From assembly GCA_021784975.1 (NCBI GenBank), contig JAJYGU010000452.1, forward strand, positions 1 to 36,824: 36,824 nucleotides of DNA, in the 5' to 3' direction. The translations under genes and the position numbers were made by a program. Below the pieces are notes generated by a model. It worked only from the letters and a program-made list of their open reading frames with translations. It did not search any database and was not told the origin of the DNA. Source of the stretch: Planctomycetota bacterium. Its GTDB lineage: Bacteria; Planctomycetota; Planctomycetia; Pirellulales; Thermoguttaceae. Shown in pieces: positions 16,611-25,212 of the stretch. How positions within the stretch are numbered: the first letter of the stretch is position 1; every line of letters starts with the position of its first letter.

Positions 16611-17960
16611 CTACTGCTCGACCTTCTTGGGCATGTAGTCGTGGGCCCGCTTGCGAAGGACTTTGGCCTCGATGATCTTGTCGGGCCGTGGGGCCTCCTG
16701 ATCCTCGGGGTCGCGCCGCTGGAGCTTGGCCAGCACGTCCATCCCCTTGATCACCCGGCCGAAGACGGTATGGTGGCCGTCCAGGCTCACGGTGGGCACG
16801 AAGGTGAGGAAGAACTGCGAGCCGCCGGTGTCGCGCCCCTGGCCGTCGGAGCCGCCGCTGGGGGCCTTGGCCATGCTCAAGCTGCCGCGAAAGTGATGGC
16901 GGTAGTTGGGCTTGTAGCATTCGCAGGGGATCGAGTAGCCGGGGCCGCCGGTTCCCGTGCCCGTCGGGTCGCCCCCCTGGGCCATGAAGCCCGGCAGCAC
17001 GCGGTGGAACGGCACGCCGTTGTAGAACTTCCTTTCCACCAGATAGATGAAATTCCCGACCGTCAGCGGGGCCTCATTCTCGAACAACTCCAGTTCGATA
17101 TCGCCTTTGGAGGTCTTCAGCAACACGCGGGGCAGATTGTCGGCGTTGGCCTCGTTCTCGCGGATTTGCTGCTCTTTGGCCCAGTTCCGCTCGAAGGGGG
17201 CGGGATTGCGGCGAAAGGCCTGCACCAATTGCTCCAGATAGGCGTGGTCCTTGTCGAGCCCCAGCGAGGTCTCCAGACCGGGAACCTGCTTCAAATAGCG
17301 CTCGGCCGCGGCGAGGTCGCCCACCACAAAGGCGGCCACCCCGGCCAAGGCCGGCAGTTGCTTGGCGTCGCAGTGGTTCTCCATCAAGAGCTTGCCCACC
17401 CGCGCGGCCGGCTCGTACTCGTCGCGCCGCAGCATGGGCCGGAGGACATTGGTCAAGTACTCGGTGATCCCCTTATCCTGGTTTGGCGCGGCCGCATAAG
17501 CTTTCTCGGCGGAATCGAGCAGCCGGGCCTCCATGACTTCGCCCTTGGCGATCAACTCGTCCCACTGTTGCTGGATCTCGAGTTTTTGATCGTCGTTGGC
17601 CGAGCGGTATCGCAGTTGCAGGCCGGCCAACTTGCCAATCAGATCCTTCCACTGGGTAAAGACCTTGCCGAACTCGGCGACGGCCGCGGACTGGGCCTTG
17701 GGCTGGCTGGCTGGCTTGCCTGGAGCTTTGCCCTCGCCTTTGGCCTTCGGCTCGGTTGCGGGCTTGCTTTGGCTCTTAGCTTTGACTGCGGCGGCTTTTG
17801 CCGGGACCGCAGCCGTTGAAGTCGCCCCGCCAGCTTTTGGAGCCGTGGCAGACGACGAGGGTCGGGCATCCTTCGGCGCCGCCGGCGGATCAGCCGCCCA
17901 AACCAATGCAGCCAGCCCCAGAACGGTGGTAATCGAAGCCCAAAAAACGCGAACGCTCAT
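16611..17960 (-). CDS. Exported cyclophilin-type peptidyl-prolyl isomerase with helical N-terminal region
   Basis: The product (449 residues) starts with a signal peptide (VFWASITTVLGLAALVWA) and a low-complexity Ala/Lys/Pro/Ser linker (to about 95). A helical region of about 170 residues, of TPR-like character, is followed by a C-terminal cyclophilin domain. That domain carries the expected active-site blocks FHRVLPGFMAQGGD, GGSQFFLTF and LDGHHTVFGRVIKGMDVL. It should catalyse prolyl cis-trans isomerisation during folding outside the cytoplasm. The start at 17960 was chosen because it begins the signal peptide; the track extension to 18002 adds unconvincing residues. The gene converges on the MazG-like gene with a 21-bp gap. 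Confidence 0.9.
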   Translation of the reverse strand: MSVRVFWASITTVLGLAALVWAADPPAAPKDARPSSSATAPKAGGATSTAAVPAKAAAVKAKSQSKPATEPKAKGEGKAPGKPASQPKAQSAAVAEFGKVFTQWKDLIGKLAGLQLRYRSANDDQKLEIQQQWDELIAKGEVMEARLLDSAEKAYAAAPNQDKGITEYLTNVLRPMLRRDEYEPAARVGKLLMENHCDAKQLPALAGVAAFVVGDLAAAERYLKQVPGLETSLGLDKDHAYLEQLVQAFRRNPAPFERNWAKEQQIRENEANADNLPRVLLKTSKGDIELELFENEAPLTVGNFIYLVERKFYNGVPFHRVLPGFMAQGGDPTGTGTGGPGYSIPCECYKPNYRHHFRGSLSMAKAPSGGSDGQGRDTGGSQFFLTFVPTVSLDGHHTVFGRVIKGMDVLAKLQRRDPEDQEAPRPDKIIEAKVLRKRAHDYMPKKVEQ

Positions 17961-18086
17961 AATGGAACTATCCCCCAATCGCTTGCTTTCGTGAATCCCC
18001 AATCCCTGATCCCTAACCTCACGGGTTCCCTCTCAATTCCTTTCACGGTACCATATTCGAGCGTGGCAGGCAAAGGGAGACCATCA

Positions 18087-18743
18087 ATGGCCCGGCGAGG
18101 AAGCAGACCGAATGACACTGCGGGCAAACATAGCGCAACCGCGCACGTCAGAAGCAGCGTCGGGGTGCGGATCATCGGTGGACGCTTTCGCGGCCGAAGG
18201 CTCCTCTACAGCGGCGATTTGCGTACCCGGCCCATGAAGGACCGGCTGCGGGAGACGGTTTTCAACCTGCTCGGGCCGTCCGTTCGTGAGAAACACGCCG
18301 TCGACTTGTTTGCCGGGACGGGCGCGTTGGCCTTCGAGGCCCTCAGCCGGGGCGCGGCGCGGGCTACGTTGATCGAGCAGCATTTTCCCACCGCCGACAT
18401 CCTACGGAAAAACGCCGTCCTGCTCGGCGTCGAAGGACTCGTCGACGTCATTGCCGGCAACGTCTTCGTGTGGGCGCGTCGGGAACTGCCGCCGGACAAT
18501 TTGCCGTGGGTGGTGTTTTGCTCGCCGCCCTACAAGTTCTACCGGGAACGCACGGAGGAAATGCTGGAGCTGATCGGCCGACTCTTGGAAAAGACGCCCG
18601 CGGCGAGCATCTTCGTCGTGGAAGCCGACGAAGGCTTTGACTTCCAACTGCTGCCCGATGCGCAATCCTGGGGCGTACGTCCTTACTTACCAGCGGTGAT
18701 TGGCATTTACCGGAAGCAGGCGAAGAGGCAAGATTTTATGTGA
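18087..18743 (+). CDS. rsmD: 16S rRNA (guanine-N2)-methyltransferase RsmD
   Basis: This 218-residue protein is the RsmD-type Rossmann methyltransferase that methylates G966 of 16S rRNA using S-adenosylmethionine. Family blocks are VRIIGGRFRGRRL, LRTRPMKDRLRETVFNLL, the SAM motif VDLFAGTGALAFEALSRGA, and the catalytic motif VVFCSPPYKFY. That last motif is usually DPPF/DPPY in RsmD; here the first residue is serine. An N-terminal extension of about 25 Arg/Ser-rich residues precedes the core. GGGAG 9 nt before the ATG at 18087 fixes the start, against the track start at 17991. It is divergent from the cyclophilin gene. Confidence 0.92.
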   Translation: MARRGSRPNDTAGKHSATAHVRSSVGVRIIGGRFRGRRLLYSGDLRTRPMKDRLRETVFNLLGPSVREKHAVDLFAGTGALAFEALSRGAARATLIEQHFPTADILRKNAVLLGVEGLVDVIAGNVFVWARRELPPDNLPWVVFCSPPYKFYRERTEEMLELIGRLLEKTPAASIFVVEADEGFDFQLLPDAQSWGVRPYLPAVIGIYRKQAKRQDFM

Positions 18744-19139
18744 CTAACCGAGCAGGAACTGTTCTGGTGGCGTGTGGTTCGTCGCCCACAGGCATCAAGT
18801 TGAGTGTTTCAAGGCGAATTGTGGCAGTTCAAACATCCCCAGATTTCCAAATTACCACAGATTCACACGACAAGCGTCCTAATCTTTGAAATCTGCGGAT
18901 TATACGTAGAATTTACAACTGGTTTTCGCGTGCCGCCTCGTTGACTTGGTGGGATTGGTGGCATCGACGGCTGTGCTTCCGGTCACCGGACACCTGTTCA
19001 TCCTTCCCCGTCACCCCAGTTCGTGCTGGCTGGTGCGTCCATTCTGGCTGATTCTGTCGTTTTTGTCGGCTTTATCGGCCGATCTAATAGAAGCGCAATT
19101 TCGTTGTTCTCAGCCGCGATTGGGTCGAGGGGATGAACG
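18744..19139. other. AT-richer non-coding region with a hairpin and possible promoter
   Basis: No gene is supported in these 396 bp. They contain the imperfect hairpin at 18856-18899. They also hold a weak promoter-like pair TTGTCG (19063-19068) and TAATAG (19085-19090), spaced 16 bp, before the unknown exported protein. GAGGGG at 19127-19132 is that gene's ribosome-binding site. Confidence 0.4.
18856..18899. repeat. Imperfect inverted repeat (CCACAGATT...AAATCTGCGG)
   Basis: The two arms pair with one mismatch around a spacer of about 22 nt, in a locally AT-rich stretch. Sequences of this CACAGATT/AATCTG type are common dispersed hairpins in several phyla. Only one copy is seen here. Confidence 0.4.
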
Positions 19140-21371
19140 ATGCATCCTCGCCGAATTGGTCTCAAAACGCCTCTCTTGCCACTGTTAGCGTGTCTGGCTC
19201 TCGGGGCACCCACAATTCATCGATTGGCGTATGCCGACGGCAGCGCGCCCAGGAATGCAGGGCTCCACAAGGACTCTCGCTCCGCGGAGCAAGCTCGGGA
19301 TCGCGCCGTGCCGCCGGGAAAAAGCGTCAAGGGCCAGAATCCTGGCCAAAGAGTCTGGCAAAAACCCGAGGCCCTCTTGAAGAAGCTCAGGGAGTTGGCA
19401 AAGGCAAAATCGACCGCGCGATGGGCCGAGGGCGTATTGGACGGTACTCAGGCCCTGGGGGCAGCATTGGACGGCAAGACCGGCCAGCCGGCGTCTGCCA
19501 TCGGCGAACTGTTGGAACTCAACCGCCAGGTCCCGAAGTTAGCCGCCGGAATCGAGGACCGAGAAGTCCGCCGTAAGCTTTACGAGACCGGCTACGCCTT
19601 GGCGCGGCGTCTGGACGTCTGGCAAGGGGTTGTAGGTTTGCGGAATGCGTCCGCCGCCGATGCTGCCGCGACGAAGCCCGACCGCATGCGATTGGTAGCC
19701 TGCTTAGACCAGGTTGAAGCTCTGATCGGCAATTCGCCGCAGTCCCGGGGATGGCGAGACTACCTCTTGCTCGATGCCTTGAAGAAACGGTCCGGCCGGG
19801 AGGGAATGCTCGACAGTCCGGCCGGCTACAGACTTGCGCAACAGGCCTTGGCCCGCATGACACAAAGCCCGCTGACGTCCGACCAGCGGCAGTTCGTGAC
19901 CAGTCCAGCCGTAGTCGCATTGGCCGACCAGTTGCGGCGTTGGGCTGCCGAACCGGTGGGCATGGCCGCCTTGCTGGGCGACTTGGAACGCTACGAACGC
20001 ACCGACCGGCCGAGCGACGCCGGGCGGCTGGCGGAAGACTGCGAGCACTTGAGGGCCGCCTCGACACCAGCTCGGCGGGCGTTGTGCCAACGCTTGGACG
20101 CCCATTATCGCAACGCCAATCTCCGGGTAGCGGTCAGCGAAGAACTGCTCAACCGGCTCATCCCCGAGCGGGGGGTTGAGTACGCGCCGGTCAACGACAC
20201 GGTGCTCGGCCGACCGGTGCACGGCCGCAGTGAGATGGCTTCGGAAGTGGCCCTGCGAATGCTGCCCGATCCGCATCGGGTGCGGTTGGCCCTAGAGGTG
20301 ACCGGGCGGATTGCCGCAGAAACCACCGGCGACGCCGGACCGGCAAGGTTCGTCAACGACAGCCAATCGTATTACGTTGCCCGCAAGCCGCTGGAAATCA
20401 ACATGCAGGGCATTTCCCTTTGGCCGGCCGAGGTCGAGGTGCACAATCAAACCCGGCTCCGCGAGGTGGAGACCGACTTGGACGGCATTCCGTTGATCGG
20501 CTCGTTGGCCAAGGGGGTGGCCCGGACGCAATTGGAGATGAGCAGTTCCGCCGCCGACCAAGAGGTGCGGCGAAAGATTGCCGCCCAAGCCCGGCAACGC
20601 GTCGACGCCGAAGCCCGGCAGCGATTGGGCGAGTTGGTCGAGCGGCTGAATCGGCAGATGTTTGAGCCGTTGAGCTCGTTGGCCCTGGACCCGCAGATGA
20701 TCGATGGGGGAACCGCGCCGACGCGATTCACCATGCGATTGCGGTTGGCCGGCGAAGATCAACTGGGCAGCCACACTCCCCGCCCACAGGCCCCCGCCGA
20801 CAGCCTGGCGAGCGTGCAAATCCACGAATCGGTGATCAACAACTGCGTGGAGCGGCTGGAGCTGAACGGCCGGACGTTTACCTTGCTGGCCCTCTCGAAA
20901 CACATCGCCGCCCGGCTGAACCGGGCAAAGCTTTGCCAACTGAGCCCTGAGGCCGAGGACGTCCGCATCACCTTTGCCGCCAAAGACGCAGTGGTGGTCC
21001 ATTGCCGGGAGGGCCGGGTAGAGGTCACCGTATCGATCGCCGAGTTGGCCCGCTCGCCCCAGCGCTGGCGGAACTTCCGGGTCCGCGCCTTCTACCGACC
21101 GGAGGTCCACGGGCGATCGGCAGAATTGAAGCGCGAGGGCGTGGTGCAGCTCATCGGCCGATTGAACATGACCGGGCAGATCGCCTTGCGAGGCGTCTTC
21201 TCCCGGGCCTTCTCGAAGAACGTGCCCTGGCAACTCGTACCCGAACGGATCAGAAAAGAGCCCAAGCTCAAGGACGCCTCGATCCGTCAATTTGTGATCG
21301 ACGACGGTTGGATCGGCATCTCTCTCGGCCCGCAACGGCAATTCCTGCGGACCGCCGCCCGCGCCCAGTGA
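19140..21371 (+). CDS. Large exported protein of unknown function
   Basis: I do not recognise this 743-residue protein. It has a signal peptide (TPLLPLLACLALGAPTIHRLAYA) and a helical, Arg/Ala-rich first half. Its second half (about 330-740) is predicted to be mainly beta strand and may be an internal duplication. Segments beginning LRVAVSEELLNRLIP and SVQIHESVINNCVERL look alike, and each leads into strand-rich sequence. The final block VVQLIGRLNMTGQIALRGVFSRAFSKNVPWQLVP is followed by FVIDDGWIGISLGPQ. No catalytic motif or heme site is visible. GAGGGG 7 nt before the ATG fixes the start. It converges on galE with a 14-bp gap. Confidence 0.85.
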   Translation: MHPRRIGLKTPLLPLLACLALGAPTIHRLAYADGSAPRNAGLHKDSRSAEQARDRAVPPGKSVKGQNPGQRVWQKPEALLKKLRELAKAKSTARWAEGVLDGTQALGAALDGKTGQPASAIGELLELNRQVPKLAAGIEDREVRRKLYETGYALARRLDVWQGVVGLRNASAADAAATKPDRMRLVACLDQVEALIGNSPQSRGWRDYLLLDALKKRSGREGMLDSPAGYRLAQQALARMTQSPLTSDQRQFVTSPAVVALADQLRRWAAEPVGMAALLGDLERYERTDRPSDAGRLAEDCEHLRAASTPARRALCQRLDAHYRNANLRVAVSEELLNRLIPERGVEYAPVNDTVLGRPVHGRSEMASEVALRMLPDPHRVRLALEVTGRIAAETTGDAGPARFVNDSQSYYVARKPLEINMQGISLWPAEVEVHNQTRLREVETDLDGIPLIGSLAKGVARTQLEMSSSAADQEVRRKIAAQARQRVDAEARQRLGELVERLNRQMFEPLSSLALDPQMIDGGTAPTRFTMRLRLAGEDQLGSHTPRPQAPADSLASVQIHESVINNCVERLELNGRTFTLLALSKHIAARLNRAKLCQLSPEAEDVRITFAAKDAVVVHCREGRVEVTVSIAELARSPQRWRNFRVRAFYRPEVHGRSAELKREGVVQLIGRLNMTGQIALRGVFSRAFSKNVPWQLVPERIRKEPKLKDASIRQFVIDDGWIGISLGPQRQFLRTAARAQ

Positions 21372-21385
21372 ACCGGTACGGTCGT

Positions 21386-22375
21386 CTAGCCCCGGTAGCC
21401 TTGCGGATGGCTCCGGAACCAGTTCCAAGCCGTCTGCACAATGGCGTCGAGGTCGCGGTAACGGGCCGACCAGCCGAGTTGGCGGCTGATCTTTTCCGAG
21501 TCGGCAAAGAGGATTGCCGGGTCGCCGGGACGCCGGGCGCCGTACTGGATCGGAAGCTTGAGACCGGTTACCCGCTCCGCCGAGGCGATCACTTCCTTGA
21601 CGGAGTACCCTCTGCCGATGGCAAGGTTGTAGAAGCGTGCGTCGCCGGGCCGCAGCGCCTCCATCACCAGAACGTGCGCCGCGCACAGGTCTTCCACGTG
21701 GACGTAGTCGCGGATGCAGGTGCCGTCGGGGGTCGGGTAATCGCTGCCGAACACGGTCACTCGCTCCCGTTGGCCCAGCGCCGCCAGCAGCAATACCGGG
21801 ATGAGGTGCGTTTCCGGATCGTGGTCTTCTCCCAAAGAGCCGTCGGCGGCCGCGCCGGCCACATTGAAATAGCGCAAGGCGGCGAAGGAAAACTCCCGAT
21901 CGGCGGCCGAGTAATCGCGGAGCACGCGTTCGACACACCACTTGGACCAACCATAAGGATTCACCGGCTGCTGGGGCATGCTCTCCACTAGCGGAGTCCG
22001 CTCCGGCTCGCCGTAGGTGGCGGCGGTAGAGCTGAACACCAGCCGCTTCACCCTCGCCGTCTGCAGGGCCTTCAACAGGCTGATGGCGCCGGCCGTGTTG
22101 TTGTCGTAATAGGCCAGCGGATTGCCGACTGATTCGCCCACGTAGGCCAAGGCGGCAAAGTGCATCACACCCTCAATCGCATGGGCGGTCAGGGCGTCGG
22201 TCAGGCCGCGGGTGTCGGCCAGATCGATCTGGCGGAAGGCCGCCCGGCGATCTACCGCCCGCCGGTGGCCGCGACACAGATTGTCGACGACGACCACCCG
22301 GTGGCCGGCATCCAGCAGTTGTTTCACGGCGTGCGAACCGATGTATCCGGCGCCGCCGGTCACCAAGACGTTCAT
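21386..22375 (-). CDS. galE: UDP-glucose 4-epimerase
   Basis: This 329-residue extended short-chain dehydrogenase interconverts UDP-glucose and UDP-galactose using bound NAD. The nucleotide motif is VTGGAGYIGSH (about residues 5-15), and the catalytic Ser/Thr is in VFSSTAATYG. The Tyr-x-x-x-Lys pair is YGWSK (Y141, K145). RYFNVAGA and the substrate-binding GDGTCIRDYVHV-like block (PTPDGTCIRDYVHV) are present, and length is normal. The track ORF starts at 22573, but the extra N-terminus is not coding-like; the ATG at 22375 begins the Rossmann strand directly. The SurA/PpiD-like gene upstream reads the same way, separated by a palindromic repeat, so co-transcription is possible. Confidence 0.95.
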   Translation of the reverse strand: MNVLVTGGAGYIGSHAVKQLLDAGHRVVVVDNLCRGHRRAVDRRAAFRQIDLADTRGLTDALTAHAIEGVMHFAALAYVGESVGNPLAYYDNNTAGAISLLKALQTARVKRLVFSSTAATYGEPERTPLVESMPQQPVNPYGWSKWCVERVLRDYSAADREFSFAALRYFNVAGAAADGSLGEDHDPETHLIPVLLLAALGQRERVTVFGSDYPTPDGTCIRDYVHVEDLCAAHVLVMEALRPGDARFYNLAIGRGYSVKEVIASAERVTGLKLPIQYGARRPGDPAILFADSEKISRQLGWSARYRDLDAIVQTAWNWFRSHPQGYRG

Positions 22376-22410
22376 GGTTGCAAAGTGCTCCTCACGCTCC
22401 ACGCGAGAAA

Positions 22411-22467
22411 GGCCGTCACGCGAAGCGTGACGAGTACAATTTCCGTCACGCGGAGAGTCACGAGTGC
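22411..22467. repeat. Palindromic repeat related to 4428-4481
   Basis: A perfect 7-bp stem GTCACGC-GAA-GCGTGAC at 22415-22431 is followed by a second degenerate unit (CCGTCACGCGGAGAGTCACGAGT). The reverse complement GTACTCGTCACGC...GCGTGACGG matches the element at 4428. It lies between galE and the chaperone-like gene. Confidence 0.65.
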
Positions 22468-22482
22468 CGCTGAAGCTGGCCG

Positions 22483-24942
22483 CTAGTAATCCCCGTCGCC
22501 CTCGTCGTGCCGGCTGCCCGGGGTCGATTTCCCCGTCGAGGTCTGCTGCGCCGTCTTGTAGGCCTCGGTCCACTTGAAGCCGGCCGAAGCCTTGATTTCC
22601 TTGAGCCAGGCCGCGCCAATCTGCCGCTGCGCACCCGCCAAGGCCGGCTGATAGGTACTGAAGTCGTCAACCTTGAACTGGGTCCAGAGGGCCTCTGGCG
22701 ACGGGGCTATGCCGGTTACCCGAATCACGTAGGCTACCGTCTGGGGGGCGTTGAAGGCCACGCCGATCTGGCCGGGCTTGAGGCTGAAGACCGTCTCCAT
22801 GAACGTCTCACCGGCCAGGTCCACTCCGGGCACGCGGCTCATCCGCACCTCCCGCGACGACCCCGTCGGCACCTGCCCGAATGTCAACCAGCTAAATGGC
22901 GGCGGCGTCACCACCGGCAGGTCCGGACGGTTGACGAAGGTTTGCTTCAAGGAGCCTTTCGACTTGCGGCCTTCGTCGGCCAGGTGCTTGGCTTCGTCCG
23001 TGGCCGGCTTGCGAGCCTCGATCATCTTCCAGGCCCGAAGCACCTCGGCGGCCACGCCGGGATCGTCGAACTTGGGCACGCGGGCCGGCTCTTCGCCGGT
23101 CTTCCAGAACAGATAATAGTTGTCGCTCTGATCGTAGGACCTCTCGGGGCGATATTCGGAAAAGGAGCGAAAGGCAAAGGACCATACCGGCTGACCGGTT
23201 TCGACGACCGAATTGCAAAATGGATTGCGCTGCGCCACGACTTCCGACAGCCAACCGGTGGCGCCGGCCGTCAGTGCGCCGGGCGTGCCGGCGGTTTCGG
23301 CGGCTTGGCGGGCAAGGGCTGCTAGATCGAGCTTTTTGGGCGCGGCGATCGAGATGCCCTTGATTTTAGCGTCCTTGTATCGGCTCATGGCGCTGCGATG
23401 GCGGTCGATCTGCTCGCTCAGCGACTGAAAGGCCTTCTGCAGCCGTGCTCCGACGATCTGCCGGCGGATGAACGTTTTGAGATGCGCCGACGGCTCGGTC
23501 TTGGCAGCTCCAGGCCTCTTGGCTGCCGCCGCCGGTCCGGGGGCCTTCCCGGTCGGCTTTTCCGAGGCCCTGGCTGGCTTGGCCGGGGCTATCTTGGCCG
23601 GCTTCTCCGGGGTCTTGGCGGGTTTGGCCTCGATCGGCTTGGTGGGTTTGGCCGGGGCCTGGGTAGCCTTTGTCTTCGTAGATTTGGGGGCGTTCCCGGC
23701 GGCGGGCTTTGCGGCCTCGCCGAGCTCAGGTTTCTTGTCGGCCGCGAAGACCGTCCGCACAGACGCCCAGGGGCGATCCAAGCTGGAAGTGCTCTCCGGC
23801 TGTTTCTTCTGCTCGTCAGCCTTCTTGGCGTCGGTTTTCTTCTCGCCAGTCTTGATCGGCGATTTACCAGGCGGGGCGGCCTTCGGTGGGTTGCTCATGG
23901 ACTTCGAGGCCGGCTGGGGCTGAGCGGATTTTTTCTCCTTCGGGGATGGCGCAGCAGCAGGCGTGTTTTCCGCTCTAGGCTTGGCCGACTTTGCGGAGGT
24001 CGCCGGCTTGGTCGGCGGGGTCGCACTTTTCGGCGATACCGCCGGCCCTTCCTCTTGGAGCCTTGCTTGCGCCCGCCGTTGCTCCATTTGATCGTAGAGG
24101 GCCTTATCCTTCCGGTAGCGGGCCAGCACCTCGGAATCGCTCACGCCGGCCAGGAGCCTCTGGTAGTCGGCTTTGACATATTGCATCTCGATCCGCTTGG
24201 GGACGTGGAAGCCAGGAGCGGGCGAATCGGGCTTGGCGTCGTCATTCTTGTGCTTTTCAAAAAAGTCCTTCAGGGTTGCGGTGCTCGGATCGGCCACCCG
24301 GTCCACATACCGGTCCACCGGCACGGGCACGGCCTCGATCCGGGCCTGCTCCTTGACGCGGGTAAAGTATTTCCAACGCTCCGCCGGGGTGGCGGCCTCC
24401 AAGCTGTAGCCGAAGCTCTTCTTCAGTTGCAGGGCCAGCAATTCCTCGCGAAGCGCCGCAAAAAACCGCCGCTCGGAGACCCCGGTCCGCTGAAAGGCCG
24501 CTTGAAACTCCTTGGGCGAAACCCGGTTGAAGGTGACTTGTCTGAGGAACCCATTTATAATGTCGTCGCTGATCACCATCCCTGTTTTTTGGTGGGCGTA
24601 ATTGGCCAGCAACCAGCTATCCACCAAGCCCTCGTCGGTGGTTGGACCGAACACTTCGCTTTCCAGGTACTGCCGTGCGGCCTGCGGATTCCCGTGCGCC
24701 AGCGGCGCGAGCACCTCGGACAAGACGGCCAAGACCTGATTCCGCTCGGTCCGCAAGTTGTGCAAGTCGAATCTGGTCAGGTCGCCATATTTCGATTTGA
24801 CTACCACAGGGTTCGAAACCGTCTGGGAACCCATGGATTGCAAGAAGATGGGCAAGAAAACAAACCCAAACATGGAGAGAATGGTCAGAATGACCAGCAT
24901 CATCGTGCGGTTCTTGCGAAAAACAGAGAACGGGCTCGCCAT
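22483..24942 (-). CDS. Membrane-anchored SurA/PpiD-like chaperone with a long Lys/Ala/Pro insert
   Basis: This 819-residue protein has the layout of PpiD/SurA-N proteins: a short cytoplasmic start, one membrane helix (MMLVILTILSMFGFVFLPIFL), then an extracytoplasmic helical SurA-N-like region (SWLLANYAHQKTGMVISDDIINGFLRQVTF). An insert of about 200 residues, roughly 285-485, is extremely rich in Lys, Ala and Pro. The C-terminal part contains SLKPGQIGVAFNAPQTVAYVIRVTGI, which resembles the end of a parvulin domain. I cannot find the rest of a convincing parvulin active site, so prolyl isomerase activity is doubtful. AAGGATAGGA precedes the ATG. It is divergent from topA. Confidence 0.75.
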   Translation of the reverse strand: MASPFSVFRKNRTMMLVILTILSMFGFVFLPIFLQSMGSQTVSNPVVVKSKYGDLTRFDLHNLRTERNQVLAVLSEVLAPLAHGNPQAARQYLESEVFGPTTDEGLVDSWLLANYAHQKTGMVISDDIINGFLRQVTFNRVSPKEFQAAFQRTGVSERRFFAALREELLALQLKKSFGYSLEAATPAERWKYFTRVKEQARIEAVPVPVDRYVDRVADPSTATLKDFFEKHKNDDAKPDSPAPGFHVPKRIEMQYVKADYQRLLAGVSDSEVLARYRKDKALYDQMEQRRAQARLQEEGPAVSPKSATPPTKPATSAKSAKPRAENTPAAAPSPKEKKSAQPQPASKSMSNPPKAAPPGKSPIKTGEKKTDAKKADEQKKQPESTSSLDRPWASVRTVFAADKKPELGEAAKPAAGNAPKSTKTKATQAPAKPTKPIEAKPAKTPEKPAKIAPAKPARASEKPTGKAPGPAAAAKRPGAAKTEPSAHLKTFIRRQIVGARLQKAFQSLSEQIDRHRSAMSRYKDAKIKGISIAAPKKLDLAALARQAAETAGTPGALTAGATGWLSEVVAQRNPFCNSVVETGQPVWSFAFRSFSEYRPERSYDQSDNYYLFWKTGEEPARVPKFDDPGVAAEVLRAWKMIEARKPATDEAKHLADEGRKSKGSLKQTFVNRPDLPVVTPPPFSWLTFGQVPTGSSREVRMSRVPGVDLAGETFMETVFSLKPGQIGVAFNAPQTVAYVIRVTGIAPSPEALWTQFKVDDFSTYQPALAGAQRQIGAAWLKEIKASAGFKWTEAYKTAQQTSTGKSTPGSRHDEGDGDY

Positions 24943-25120
24943 GTAATCCTATCCTTCTAGAGATGGGGCGAACTGGATTCGGCTTGACACGCCGGCCACT
25001 GCCGCGGTAATGGAATATGGAGCAATTCCCATGTCGTCAATCGCCGGAAGTCCTTCGTGTGACCAGAATTTAGTGATTTTAGAGGAGGCTGGCGCAAATG
25101 CAATGCCACTTGACGTGCGA

Positions 25121-25148
25121 TTGTGCGGACACGAGTCACTGGTACAAT
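25121..25148 (+). promoter_or_regulatory. Candidate topA promoter
   Basis: TTGTGC (25121-25126) and TACAAT (25143-25148) are separated by 16 bp, a fair sigma70-like pair about 65 bp before the topA ATG at 25213. Confidence 0.4.
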
Positions 25149-25212
25149 TCTATCCCTGGCGCTGCGTGACCGTCGAACCGTTGACTGGATAACCCACATT
25201 TTCAAGACTTCC

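Noticed and set aside
20292-21950. 552-aa minus-strand ORF across the unknown exported protein and galE end
   Set aside because: It overlaps galE and a signal-peptide-bearing gene in another frame, and the translation is Arg/Gly-rich shadow sequence.
23398-24960. 520-aa plus-strand ORF opposite the SurA/PpiD-like gene
   Set aside because: Its Gly/Leu/Arg-rich translation mirrors the Lys/Ala/Pro codons of the real gene on the other strand.
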